NCBI RefSeq assembly: GCF_029867415.1
Contig: NC_081183.1
Coordinates: forward strand, 69,020,980-69,084,979
Source: Vicia villosa
Lineage: Eukaryota > Streptophyta > Magnoliopsida > Fabales > Fabaceae
Direction of reading: 5' to 3'
Length of the DNA stretch: 64,000 nucleotides
The position numbers and the translations under genes are program-made. The notes beneath the pieces are model-generated. The model saw nothing but the letters and a program-made list of their open reading frames with translations. It was not told the origin of the DNA and made no database searches. The stretch's first letter is position 1. Each line of letters starts with the position of its first letter. Positions 33,706-45,034 of this stretch are shown here, piece after piece.

Positions 33706-35995
33706 CACCCAAGAGGAATTATTTCCGGTGAAACCTCTTACCCATTTGCTTAGAGCCAAAATAAGTTCAAAACCAACATAGCTTTCTCTTGTGCTATAAC
33801 AAGGACCCTCGATGACCCTCGGTTAGCCTCCTCTTGGGCTTACAATACAAGGATCCATGGGCTTCTTAAAAGCATATTCACAGCTTTCTCTTGAGCTTGT
33901 ATACAAGGACCCATCAGGTTTCTTATAAACATAGGAACGGGTCTTTAGTCACCTTTTAGCCTACCCTGGTGAGATTCTTCTATTCTTCAAACCAGGCTTA
34001 AGCTAAGAATGTCTCAATCTCAATATTGAGTCCACCTTTTGGAATGAGAGACATGGACAGTCTCTGTCACCCATATCTTCAATCTCCAGTATGTCTTCTC
34101 CTTAGTAGAGTCTAGATTCCACATCTGGAATTTCCTCAATCAGAGTCAGCCTTAATCTTGGGCTTTAAACAAGAAGTCAAAATCATCCTTTTAAATCCAA
34201 AATTCCCTAGAAAGGGTTAGCTTCCAAACCATTCCTTCAAATCACAAAATTCCCTGGAAAGGGTTAGCTTCCAAACCACTCCTTCAAATCACAAAATTCC
34301 CTGGAAATGGTTAGCCTCCAAAATCAATCCTTCATTTTATAAAATTCCCTAGAAAGGGTTAGCTTCCAAATCATCCTTCATTCAAACCTTCAAAACTCCC
34401 CGGTAAAATAAACCCTGGGTCAGTCTCAATCATTCAATCAAAAACCCCAGTAAGGCCAACCTTCAAACCTGGGTCTTTCATCCATCAATCCCTGCTTAAT
34501 CAAAGCAAATTCCTCAGTAGGGTCAACCTTCAATCTCTGAACAACAGAGTAACCCTCAGTAGAGTTAGCCTCAACCTTGGGCTTTGTACAAGGCATATAT
34601 TCTCCTTTGAGTCAAAAGATCCCAAACTGGTAGATCTTCCCCCACTCATAGTTAGCATCAACCTTAGGCTTTGTACAAGGCAGATAATAGAGTCTCCACA
34701 ATGGATTTTTTCCCCACTAAGTCAGCCACAACCTTGGGCTTTGTACAAGGCATAAAGTAGAGTCATCCATAGTCTCCAAAATCTATTTTCTCAGCAGTCA
34801 ACCACAACCTTTGGCTTCATAAAAGGCAGAAAACAATGTCTCCCTAGATAGAGTCAGCCACAATTCTGGGCTTTATACAGAACACTAAAATAAACCTTTC
34901 TTTCAAATAAAACAAACACTCTCTAACTAGAGTCAGCCTTAATTTTGGGCTTCATACAGAACACAAATTCCTTCAGTCAAAGTCAATTCCTAGTGGAGTC
35001 ATCTTCCAGAGTCAATAAAAACTCTTTTGAGCCTCAAGCTTGGGCCTCATACAAGCCAGTCAAAATTCAAATCTTTCATACAGTAGATAGACATGATTTA
35101 TCTCTATAGAGAGATATTTCTCCTATTTCACCACATTCAAAATTATAAACATTTTCATTTCAATTTCAAACATTCTCCCATTTAGGATTCTAAAAGGCAT
35201 GCTCTGAGGCACACACATCCAGACTTGTTCCCTTTCCCTAAACTGGTTAAGAATCTATCTTTCATTCAAGAGACCGCGACTGGCATACTTGCACACACAG
35301 AAGTAAGGTCCCTCTCTTATGAAATGAACCCAGCCTTTCTGTCACTTCAAATGTTTGTGGTGGAATAGTAGAAATACCTCTCTATAAAGATGACTTCATG
35401 TCTCTTTCCTATAGACAGAGATTTAATTCAAGCTTCAACCTTGAACTTCAAATAAGGCACCCAAAAAATCAATTCATTTCCCTAATTAGTTCCTCGAACT
35501 ACAAAAAGCTCTGACTTCCATTAGGGATATGTAGGCATGAGATTCACAAGGAATCTCGGCGAGCTAATCAAAAAACCAAAAATAGTCAGTTCATCTGTCT
35601 TTCAATTCAATTTTCTCTCCTAACACAAAGGAGAAACTTTCCCAATATATTAGCAAACACAAACACATAGACACAGAGAAGGTTCCCATAGAGTACTACG
35701 GATATGTAGGGTGCTTAAAATCTTCCCTATGTATAACCGACCTCCCGGACTCCAGAACATCTAATTAGGTGAAATCCCCACACCTAGAAAACTCTTAGGG
35801 TTTATTTGAGATCTTTTTCCCCTTCCTCCTCGTAGGATAATTAAAAAGTTCGTATTCTATCGTAGGAAGAACTGAAATAAAATTCATCCCACAAGGGCGC
35901 CTCTCTCCTTCCAAATTTGCCGTGAAGGGTCCGGCGTGCCGTCCTCCCAAGTGAAATGGGGAGGTAAAAAAATGACACCATAACGATGACGTGGT
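33706..35995 (+). mobile_element. Long Ogre-type LTR, 3' part
   Basis: This continues 16671-20196 after the nested solo LTR: the phrase TTCCCGGTGAAACNTCTT at 20147 recurs as TTTCCGGTGAAACCTCTT at 33722. From about 34180 to 35040 it consists of many diverged short repeats (AATTCCCTAGAAAGGGTTAG and CCTTGGGCTTTGTACAAGGC). Near the end are CGAACTAC..CTCTGACTTCC with a hairpin (35516-35527), GATATGTAGG and GGGTGCTTAAAATCTTCCCT. No primer site was found at the right end, so it is a solo, 3' or truncated LTR. The right boundary is approximate. Confidence 0.6.
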
Positions 35996-36009
35996 ATGTG
36001 TGTGTCTCA

Positions 36010-36510
36010 TGCATTGCATAATTAATGTAGACGATTGTTGTTGTGAAGGATCAACATTATGAAGTTAGTCGTCGCCTTCATTTGGCATTACGAAGTTAGC
36101 CATTACCCATAGATGGCATTTACGAAGATTTTGATACCACATGCATGATGTTATGTCAGTAACATTACATTGCATTTTGATTTGTTTGATGATGAAGCAA
36201 TGATGTTGGATTATATAACCAATATGTGTCTATGATGAATGGTGATGATGTAGGAGATGTTTATGTAATCAAATATGAAACATGGCTATAAATTGTCAAA
36301 CTTAGAATCTGACTTGAGGTATCTGTCATATGCTTATAATTATTCCCTTTATTATATTGTTGTTGATATCTCACTCCTTCTGTTTGAATGTTGCCTCTAC
36401 GTGGTAACATACAGGTGATCTGCAGTAGGCGAGGTTAGACGTCGTTCGTGTCGAGTCAGTGTCATGCTTTGATACGTAACATCGGGGAGGGATGAATGCT
36501 TATTTGGAAA
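36010..36510 (+). mobile_element. Tekay-like LTR fragment
   Basis: ATCTCACTCCTTCTGTTTGAATG, then TTGCC..TGGTAACATACAGGTGAT (36370-36420), follows the wording of 33133-33180 in the solo LTR. The piece also shares CCACATGCATGATGTTATG-type phrases. Both ends are truncated. Confidence 0.5.
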
Positions 36511-36633
36511 TCCTAAGCGTCACAATTATTGTATTTGGAAATATGTTAATTTATGAGAAGTAAAATTTCATATATTTTGAATGATCAAGTATTTATCTAT
36601 AATTGATGATAAAACATTGTTTTATTTTTGCAG

Positions 36634-36837
36634 ATGAAGTTCGACATTCCTGAGAGAGGAAAAAAAGCAGTATATTCTCGAATAAATGATGATTGGAGAT
36701 GCCACAAATACTCTATCAAGAAATATTATTTTCTAAAGTACTATAACATGAAGGATAGATTAAAGCACCGTCCAAAGAGCATATCTAAAGATCATTTCAA
36801 GAAATTGTTAGTATATTGGAAAGATGATAATATTCAA
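36634..36837 (+). pseudogene. Exon of a CACTA-type transposase-like protein (Transposase_24)
   Basis: A 68-codon open segment is framed by an acceptor TTTATTTTTGCAG at 36633 and a donor CAA|GTAAGT at 36838. It encodes MKFDIPERGKKAVYSRINDD, WRCHKYSIKKYYFLKYYNMK, RPKSISKDHFKKLL and VYWKDDNIQ. This resembles the N-terminal part of the plant Ptta/En/Spm (Transposase_24) domain, which has the pattern W..(Y/F)K..(I/L)K..(Y/H)(F/Y)......RP..I....(F/W)..L..YW. No other exon of that gene is recognisable within 1 kb on either side. It is therefore a stranded fragment, probably of a CACTA element or a derived host gene. The splice sites and open frame are intact. Confidence 0.6.
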
Positions 36838-37289
36838 GTAAGTTATTTATTTTGCTCAATAGTTATTTTACTTCTTAGTGTTTAGTGCATGTTGATATCA
36901 TAGTAGATTTATCGAAACAATCGTGAGCCCCTAGATGTGATTTTGTGAAACTAAATAGAATAAAATAATAGTCAATTAAAGTATTCTCTGGTTTTAAAGG
37001 GTTATTCTGTTACAAAAGAAATGGGAGGGACGTGAGTATTCATTCAGAATTTTTTTTAGAAATTGTAAGGTGATTTTAAGTGATTATTCGGTGTATTGAA
37101 AAATCATGTAAGTGAAAGTCCTTATCAAATATTTGTTCATCGCGCATAGCAATTACCTTGTCATCCATTGCATTAATTTCTGTTCAGCTTATGTTATTGT
37201 TTTTTCATCATTGATCTCATTGGGATCAAACATGTATATGTTTTTCATGTTGGCTGCATTTGTGGTAAAACATACCTGAGTGTGTAATA

Positions 37290-38180
37290 TCTTGAATGAT
37301 GTCATGACATGTTTTATATTGTGTTATGCAGGTTGCATATGTGTTAAGTTAATACAGGTTCTGTTAGTGAATGTCATGATCGATGTCATGACATCCTTGT
37401 CTGACAGCAGGAGCTGTTATATTTTATTAATTGTGTTTCCTGATTTCTCTCAATCTACAACTTAGGAAACCTTTTATTGTGTGCTGAATATTTCATCCAG
37501 AAGATCTCGCTGACAACACATTTTGTAACAACCAGATGACATGTAAATTATGTTAACTTGGTTAACCCTAATTTGTTTCTACAAAAGCCCAAGGCCCAAG
37601 AGCTGCATATAAGAATACTGCAATCCTAATTTGGAACGCAGAGATAGAAAATTGTCAATTGTGAAGAACCATAGTTTTGTAGCTGTCTCTTGTACTCCAA
37701 GCAATTGTCTCTTGATGATTGCATTGGAATAGGTTGTGTTTGTTAATTGTCACTCTAAGCTTTTAAGCACGAGTATGTGTCTATTGATTGAAGCTTTTAA
37801 GCAAATCAAGGTGTGTTTTTGAAGTGTGTCTTCTCTCTAAATTTGTTTAATGTTTATTTGTAATCACTGCTGTGATTGAGGGGGAGTGTGTGGAGATACT
37901 CGGGTTTAGGAATAGATTGGATTTACATTGGGTAGGTTTTAAGTGAGGAGTTGTAAACAGGGGAGTTTAACTCCGAATTAATTCTGCTTATATTGGATTC
38001 CCTCCCTAGCTTGGTAGCCCCCAGAGTAGGTTGTTTGAACCGAACTGGATAAACAATTTTGTGTGATCTTTATTGTTTTTATGTGTTTCTGTTTTAACGT
38101 TTTATGCTGTGTAATTGTGGATGTCATAACATCCAGTAAGACATCAAGCGTGAGTTACTAGAATTTTCAAAACATGTAAC
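37290..38180 (+). mobile_element. Ty1/copia-like LTR fragment
   Basis: Repeated ATGTCATGACATG/ATGTCATGACATCC words occur near 37300, 37370 and 37385. They are followed by GCATATAAGAATACTGCAATCC (TATA-like, 37605), GCACGAGTATGTG and GGGGGAGTGTGTGGAGATAC, then a GATGTCATAACATCC repeat near 38125. The layout resembles SIRE/Angela-type copia LTRs of legumes. The start is uncertain. The end is cut by the LTR beginning at 38181. No primer site is seen. Confidence 0.45.
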
Positions 38181-38595
38181 TGTCATACCCCAAAATATGC
38201 CCTATTGCTATTACATTTTATTAACTGGGACGTAGCACAAATTCTACAAGGGGTGTATATCAAACTAGTGGGCTTGACATCTTGATTGGCAAGCCCATTT
38301 CAAAAGAGTAACCATTCTCTAAATTGTCCAATTCAAAAGATAGGAGTATACATTAAGTAAAAGTGTGTATTTAATTGGGCTTATTATTCATAAGAATATG
38401 AGGCCCAATTTTAGGATTCAAAATTATTTTTAAACTTGGGTTTTATAAACTTCCTCAGTTTATATACAATATTTTGGATTTTGTAATTATTTGTTTCTAT
38501 CAAAAGAATAATAGTTTACTCTTAAACTATTTTAATAAATAGAAAATATTTGTCTATGCTTCGTACACTTTCAATTGGCTTTTTATTACAAATAA

Positions 38596-38670
38596 ATAAC
38601 ATAGCACAATTGGTAAGGAAGCAAGACTTGCAAATAAGAAGTCGTGGGTTCGAATCCCATGAGTGACATT
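38596..38670 (+). other. tRNA-like module in the Ogre-type LTR
   Basis: TAGCACAATTGGTA (A-box-like) and GTGGGTTCGAATCCCATGAG (perfect B box with a pairing T stem) are followed by CACTTTTT. The internal promoter layout is retained; no full cloverleaf. Confidence 0.55.
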
Positions 38671-38946
38671 TTCACACTTTTTCTCCTATTGGATATGGGT
38701 TATTTCTTTTTTGGGATTTTAACCTAAATTTCTCATTATAAATAGGACCTTCGCTTCTCTCTTCGAGGGTTTGTCTTATTCGAGGGTTTGTCTTAGGGTT
38801 GTCTTGAACAACCCTAACCCGCCGTTGTCGATTAACTGACAACGAACGACAAACCCTTTCCCCCTTTCAAACGCAACCTTCAAACCACTCAAACCCAAAC
38901 GTTTCGGCCGATGATTACCTATGAGGCCTCCCCCAAAAAAGGATTT

Positions 38947-39366
38947 CTGGCCATTGTTGTCTCGATCTGACAATGGCCAGCTCCCCTAAAAAAGGGTTTC
39001 TGGCCATTGTTGTCTCGATCTGACAATGGCCGGCTCCCCTAAAAAAGGGGTTTCTGGCCATTGTTGTCTCGATATGACAATGGTCTATTTTTATTTTCAC
39101 TATACATGGCTTTTGGCCTTTGATCATTGTTGTCTCGATATGACAATGACTCTGTCAAAACCCTTGAGTTTACCTTTTTGGCCAATGATTAAACCTTTTG
39201 GTATGAGGCCACCCTTTTATTTAAAAAGGTTTTTTTATTATCGTTCCTCTTTTTTGGCCAATGATGATGCATTGAGGTCACTATTTTATTCTTGCTATGT
39301 TTTACTTTTATTCTTGCTATATGTTTTGTCTTAGCCATGGTCATTGTTGTCTCGATCTGACAATGA
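38947..39366 (+). repeat. Five hairpin units, CATTGT..ACAATG stem with CTCGA loop
   Basis: Copies start near 38947, 39001, 39055, 39122 and 39338. The first is CTGGCCATTGT, a 12-base loop TGTCTCGATCTG, then ACAATGGCCAG (11-bp perfect stem). The last keeps pairing with changed bases on both arms (GGTCATTGT..ACAATGACC). Confidence 0.85.
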
Positions 39367-39634
39367 CCCCATGAAAACCTTTGAGGTTTTGCCCTTTTGG
39401 CCAAAGGCATATTATTTTTAATTTATTAGTCAACAATTGTCAAAACCTTTTTATAAAACCTAAAGGCTAAATGGGTCCCCTTGAGTACAAGGGAGGCAAA
39501 GGGTGCCTAACACCTTACCTTTGCCTAATTAACCTACTTACCCAAAATCTCTCTTTTTTAAGGGTTTCTCACTTGCCCAAATAAAGTGGATGGCGACTCG
39601 TTTAAATGTAAATTTTAAGGCAGGTTGCTACAGC

Positions 39635-39651
39635 TGGCGACTCTGCTGGGA
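39635..39651 (+). promoter_or_regulatory. tRNA-Arg primer binding site
   Basis: TGGCGACTCTGCTGGGA lies two bases after the LTR end. It is the Ogre-type site with one G missing. Confidence 0.75.
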
Positions 39652-41870
39652 CTATATTTTAAATTGAGGTTTACACTAATTTGACCTTTAGGTTTTGAGT
39701 TTTTTTATTTTTGATTATTGTCTATTTAACAATTTGTACATATATATTTTTGATATAACCGTTTGTATTCTTTCATCTAATAGTTAATATATTTTATGTC
39801 TTATATGTATATGTCAATTTAACGTTGTTATTTAACATATCATTATCATTATTTTTATGATATTTAATTTAATCAAAATTATAGACGTACTCAAATATAT
39901 ATATGGTCTATTGTTATTATATATGGTCCGTTTTTATTGCATAAATTTAAGAAAGGATAGTAATGCTTCTACCAATAAATATAATGGATTCTTATTCCAT
40001 TTAAATAATGAATTACTAAATGAATTTTGATGATTTGTTTAATACTTTCAAAACTTGGTTTTTCTTTTCAAAAATATTTTATTATATTTCTGTTTTATAT
40101 TGTAACCTCTAATTCACCAAAAAAAAATCACCTTCAATGATCCATACAAACCATTAACAACAATAACACATACAATACATTACCAATTTGTTTTGCAGGG
40201 AATTTTAGAAGACGTAAGCAAAAGAAACACTGTCAGAAGAAAGTAGAGGAAGAGCTATTCCAACGTTGTAAAATCACCTTCACAACCGATCTGTAACTAA
40301 CAACAGCGGAACCTCATCCAATCATAGTTCGTCGGAACAACCATGGTGGCCACTCCCTGATGCAAATAGATCCGGCAAATACGGAAAAGCGCACAATAAC
40401 TCCACCGCAACACAACTGGTTCAAATCACAAATATGCACTAACGACGCTGGTTCTGCAATAACTTCAGGCTTTTATTTCTTCGAAGAATCCGTTCCCTCG
40501 AATTCAATCGATCGAACCTGCAGATCTCATGGCTAAGCTTTCTCCGACACTGCTCATACGATGTCGAACAACAATAACAACAACAACAACAACAACATAA
40601 CTACCGCACCAGAGCAAATCACGTCATTGCTACAAGTCGTACTCTTTCCTTCCTTCAATTCATGCTGATTGTTGTGGTTTGTCTCGACCAATTGTTAGAA
40701 ATGGTGGAGTGGTATTCTTGATTTGATTGTGTGTTGTTATGGCTTTTATGATAAACTTTTTTAGATGATGGACCGACACAGTGTATTTTCATGGATAAGA
40801 AAATGAAAACAGGTTGCTAGTAAGAGAAGAAGAAAAAATCAATTCTCTTCCTTCAAAAAAATTTGCCATTAAATTATTTAGTAAAAAAAATACCAAGAAA
40901 TAATATTTGTATATATTCAATCTATTTTCATAATAATTTTATTTTTGTGTGCAAATAATACGATGGGTGAGTTTCAAATTCGCTACATCTTCGAATTGTT
41001 CGACTCTTGATGTCGTATCAATCAATTATTCAAAACAAGATAATTTAAATTCATGCGAATTGGTTTATGCCTAGAGCAATAATCAAACGTTATCGCTAAA
41101 AATATGGTAAGTAAGTCGAATTTCTTCGCCTCGAGCGAATTAATTCTAATAAGGATAACTCTTTTTTTAATCGATCCCCCGAACTACGAGACTCTGATTT
41201 CTCTCATCTTTTGATGGAGATGCGTAGGCACATGGTAGCGAAACCAAGGCGAGTCACCTAATAAACAAACCTGAGTCAAATTTCTTCGCCTCGAACGAAT
41301 TAATTCTGATAAAGATCAAGATTCTTTATCAAGACTCAATCAACTCACCTACCCTTTAGTCTTAGCATTTTCAATTTTGTTTGATGTTTCTATTATCTTT
41401 TTCTATGGATATTTATACATTTATTTCGTTATTTCTGTTCTATATATATAATCATCATTTTATTATACTTGTTGATGGGATTATATATGTATATGTTATA
41501 AACCTTAAGTGTGGGAATTATCATTAAGACCAGAGGAGACTTGCATCGCCTACGAGTCTTAGTGATAATTCCACTCAGAGTGGGTTAAATACCCGGATAT
41601 GTCCGAGACGAGGCTTGACTTTGTCGAGGGCAGGACTTGGTATTTAGCTGATCTCTCTGGGAACCTACCCCTAAAACTCGAACCTCATGGGTAAACGATC
41701 CTTCTAAAATCCAAAGAGACAAAAAGTCTCGGAGGCTACGAGGGATCCCATGAGACCCTTTTAGAACCACCTATGGGAAGGGTAGACTACCTTACGCCGT
41801 CATATTGAATCTACGAACCTAGGACTTTATGATTTATGTTTTTCTTGTTACCATAAATGTGTTTCAATGC
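39652..41870 (+). mobile_element. Ogre-type leader with an embedded LTR-like piece
   Basis: 39652-40130 is AT-rich leader with TATATAT words. 40200-41345 looks like part of another Ogre-type LTR: an (AAC)n run at 40564-40599, then CCCCGAACTACGAG, CTCTGATTTCTCTC, a hairpin at 41200-41220 and GATGCGTAGGCAC. 41470-41870 returns to leader-like text without a long frame. No target duplication was found, so the boundaries of the embedded piece are unknown. Confidence 0.45.
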
Positions 41871-41874
41871 TTTA

Positions 41875-43440
41875 CCAACCCTTTCCCTAGCCTGTAGGGT
41901 TTTCTTTTCAGAAGAGCGTGTTCTTCCCACGAAGGACACTTTCATTAACGCACGTCGATTGGCCTCTCGATGGCCATGAGATATAGTGATTGTCTTGAAC
42001 GGTCACCATGTGCCCGCTCCCACGCACTCCCTAGCCTGTTGGGATTTTCTTTTTATGTCTTTTTATTTTTATAACGACGTGTCCTTCCCACGAAGGACAT
42101 CTTCATTAATGCACGTCAATTGGCCTCTAGATGGCCATGAGATCTGGTGACTGTCTTGAACGGTCACCATGTGCCCACCCCCACGCACTCCCTGGCCTGT
42201 AGGGATTTTCTTTTTATGTCTTTGTATTTTTATAACGACGTGTCCTTCCCACGAAGGACATCTTCGTTAATGCACATCAATTGGCCTCTAGATGGCCATG
42301 AGATCTAGTGACTGACTTGAACGGTCACCATGTGTCTGCTCCCGCGCATCCCTTAGCTTGTAAGGTTTTGGATTTCGGTTTATACATCTTTTATCCCTAG
42401 CCTGTAGGGATTCCACTTCGTCCGACATTGTCCTTAGATAGGTTGTGTTCTTCATAAGGAACCTTCCCACAAAGGACATATTTCATTAACGCACGTCGAT
42501 TGGCCTCTCGATGGCCATGAGATCTAGTGATTGTCTTGAACGGTCACCTTGTGTCCGATCCCACACACTCCCTAGCCTGTAGGGATTTTCTTTTTAAGTC
42601 TTTCTATTTTTAGAACGACGTGTCCTTCCCACGATGGACATCTCCGTTAATGCACGTCAATTGGCCTCTAGATGGCCATGAGATCTGGTGACTGTCTTGA
42701 ACGGTCACCATGTGCCTGCTCCCGCGTATCCCCTAGCTTGTAGGGTTTTGGATTTTGGTTTATACATCTTTCATCTCTAGTCTGTAGGGATTCCACTTCG
42801 TCCGACATTGTCCTTAGATAGGTTGTGTTCTTCATAAGGAACCTTCCCATGAAGGACATCTATATTAATGCACGTCGATTGGCCTCTAGATGGCCATGAG
42901 ATCTTGTGACTGTCTTGAACAATCACCATGTGCCTGCTCCCGCGCATCCCCTAGCTTGTAGGGTTTTGGATTTCGGTTTATACATCTTTCATCCCTAGCC
43001 TATAGGGATTCCACTTTGTCCAACATTGTCCTTAGATAGGTTGTGTTCTTCATAAGGAACCTTCCCACAAACGACATCTTCATTACTGCAGGTCGATTGG
43101 CCTCTCGATGGCCATGAGATCTAGTGACTGTCTTGAACGGTCACCATGTGCTTGCTCCTGCGCGTCACCTGACTTGTAAGACTTGGATTTCCGTTTATTC
43201 ATCTTCCATCCCTAGCCTGTAGGGATTCCACTTCGTCTGTCATTATCCTCAAAAGGTTGTGTTCTTCGTAAGGAACCTTCCCACGAAGGACATCTTCGTT
43301 AATGCACGTCAAACGGCCTCTAGATGGCCATGAGATTTGGTAACTGTCTTGAACGGTCACCATGTGCTATATCCCACATACTCCCTAGTCTATATGGATT
43401 TCTATTGGTATGTCATAACATTTATCTTGTAATGATTTCA
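41875..43440 (+). repeat. Tandem array of 161-bp and 218-bp units
   Basis: The marker GGCCTCT(A/C)GATGGCCATG occurs at 41961, 42122, 42283, 42502, 42663, 42881, 43099 and 43315 (the last as CGGCCTCTAGATGGCC). The spacings are 161, 161, 219, 161, 218, 218 and 216. The longer form carries about 57 extra bases (around TTTATACATCTTT and TCCGACATTGTCC). Near-identical open frames on the minus strand at 42288-42479 and 42668-42859 are products of the repetition. Confidence 0.88.
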
Positions 43441-43649
43441 TTGGGTCTAATGTCGTCTCTAAACCCGTATAGACTATCCTTAGGGTTATATCTACCATAC
43501 GTCTGCATTGCATTGCACATAAGGAGGTCTAACATACACTGGAAAAAAGGAGTCTTCTGCATACCCATGCATTCGCATTTTCATTTTCATACATTCATAC
43601 GTTTGCACTTACATTTCTACATGCGCCCTTATCCATCCTTGCTATGCTA

Positions 43650-45034
43650 GCTGATTTTCCGAGACTCGCGAAGAAACTCGAAAAAGGTCCTGAACTATGG
43701 AGAGAGGAGAATTAATTATTAGAGATTCAAATGAGCTTGGTTCTACAAGAAGAAAAGGACGCCCTTCACTGTACAAGATACATGCCTGCCTACGACTTGG
43801 ATGTTGGGATTTATGAAGGATCTTATCAACAAACAAGAAAAGGCAAAAGAGGTTCATCTAAGGAAACTCATGAAGTTCCGGGTGAAGAAAACTCGCCGCT
43901 AAGATTTATGACAGGATTTGGTCCTTCGAAGGATAAGTCATACTCACACTCCGCTAAGAGGACTACCCAATGCCACGAGGAAGGCTTACACGCCTCAGAT
44001 ATCATTTACGCATATACATACGAAAGACGACTGCCTATGTCTTCGCCTCAGATTCTGTTCTCATCGAAGATTCCCCTATGCTAAGATCAATTTCCCAGCA
44101 AACATAATTGGTATGCCCAAGGAGAGTTAGAGGTCACCCTTTACTTCTACAAGTCACAGAACTAAGAAGTAAAACAAAGTCATGGGATTAACAAAGGAGA
44201 TTGTCCCTAGGATTAATAGGTGTTTATCATGTCAAAATTGCAACCCCTACGATCGCTTAGTGTTACCATGTATAAGCGTTGTACCTTCCAACTTACAATT
44301 CTAATAAAATAATCATGCATGTTTTGGAATTGATTTATTCCCTTCGCTCTTGCATTACTACGACTTTCCATTTTAACTCTTCGATTCTATTTCAACTTGC
44401 CACTTTCAATTATTAACAAACTTAAAGGAGAATAACGAAATACAAATAACTAAATTTTGCTAAACATATGCTTTCAATGTAAGACCAAGCTGATGAGGTA
44501 AGGCATTGTTTCAATCCCTAAATAGTGGAGAAATAAGGAGATAACCCGTAGTCAACCCCCTCGAGCCAGGAGTTGGAGTTTGTTTCTATTTTTCAAATAA
44601 ACCTTAATTTCAACCAGGGGAAGGGTAGATTTCGATTAATTCAATGGTGTATTTTATGGTCAAGAGAATCAGTCAAGCAAAGCAAAGGTTCAAGCATATC
44701 TTCTTCCTCGCGTTCATCAAAGATTGAGGAAGCAATGGAGATAACATTCACAACATCTTCTTCCTCAATACATCATTCGAGATCGAGGAACCATCAAAAT
44801 TTACAAACTAAAGTCAACATCGCAGTCACATTATTCAAAATCCAAAAAGTAAATTTTCAAAAAAAAGAATTTCAAAAAAAAAGCCCACTAAGTCAGATGG
44901 AAAACTCCATAGAGAAAACAAAAATTGACTTAGGCAAAAATCAGGGCATCCCGATGGACAAAATTCTAAAGAATTAGCCCATACAAAAATAAGGGATAAA
45001 AACAAAAAAAAAGCAAAAAAACAAAGGATAATCT
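43650..45034 (+). mobile_element. Non-coding Ogre-like internal core, third copy
   Basis: From 44480 the order GGCATTGTTTCAATCCC, ATAGTGGAGAAATAAGGAG, AGGAGTTGGAGTTTG, AACCAGGGGAAGGGTAG follows 59395-59530. 44885-44950 has GCCCACTAAGTCAG, GACTTAGGCAAAA and CAGGGCATCCCG as at 59888-59942. It ends at the junction with the copia element near 45035. Confidence 0.6.

Larger units (their letters stand above)
38181..39632 (+). repeat. Ogre-type 5' LTR with adjacent primer site
   Basis: A 1452-bp LTR starts TGTCATACCCCAAAATATGCC and ends GGCAGGTTGCTACA, followed after two bases by the primer site. It contains a tRNA-like module, five hairpin copies (38947-39366), GGTGCCTAACACCTTACC near 39506 and an internal TGGCGACTC at 39591. 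The start family matches the element at 2926, but the LTR is much shorter. Confidence 0.8.

Noticed and set aside
42288..42859. Two near-identical 63-codon minus-strand frames
   Set aside because: They are translations of successive tandem repeat units.
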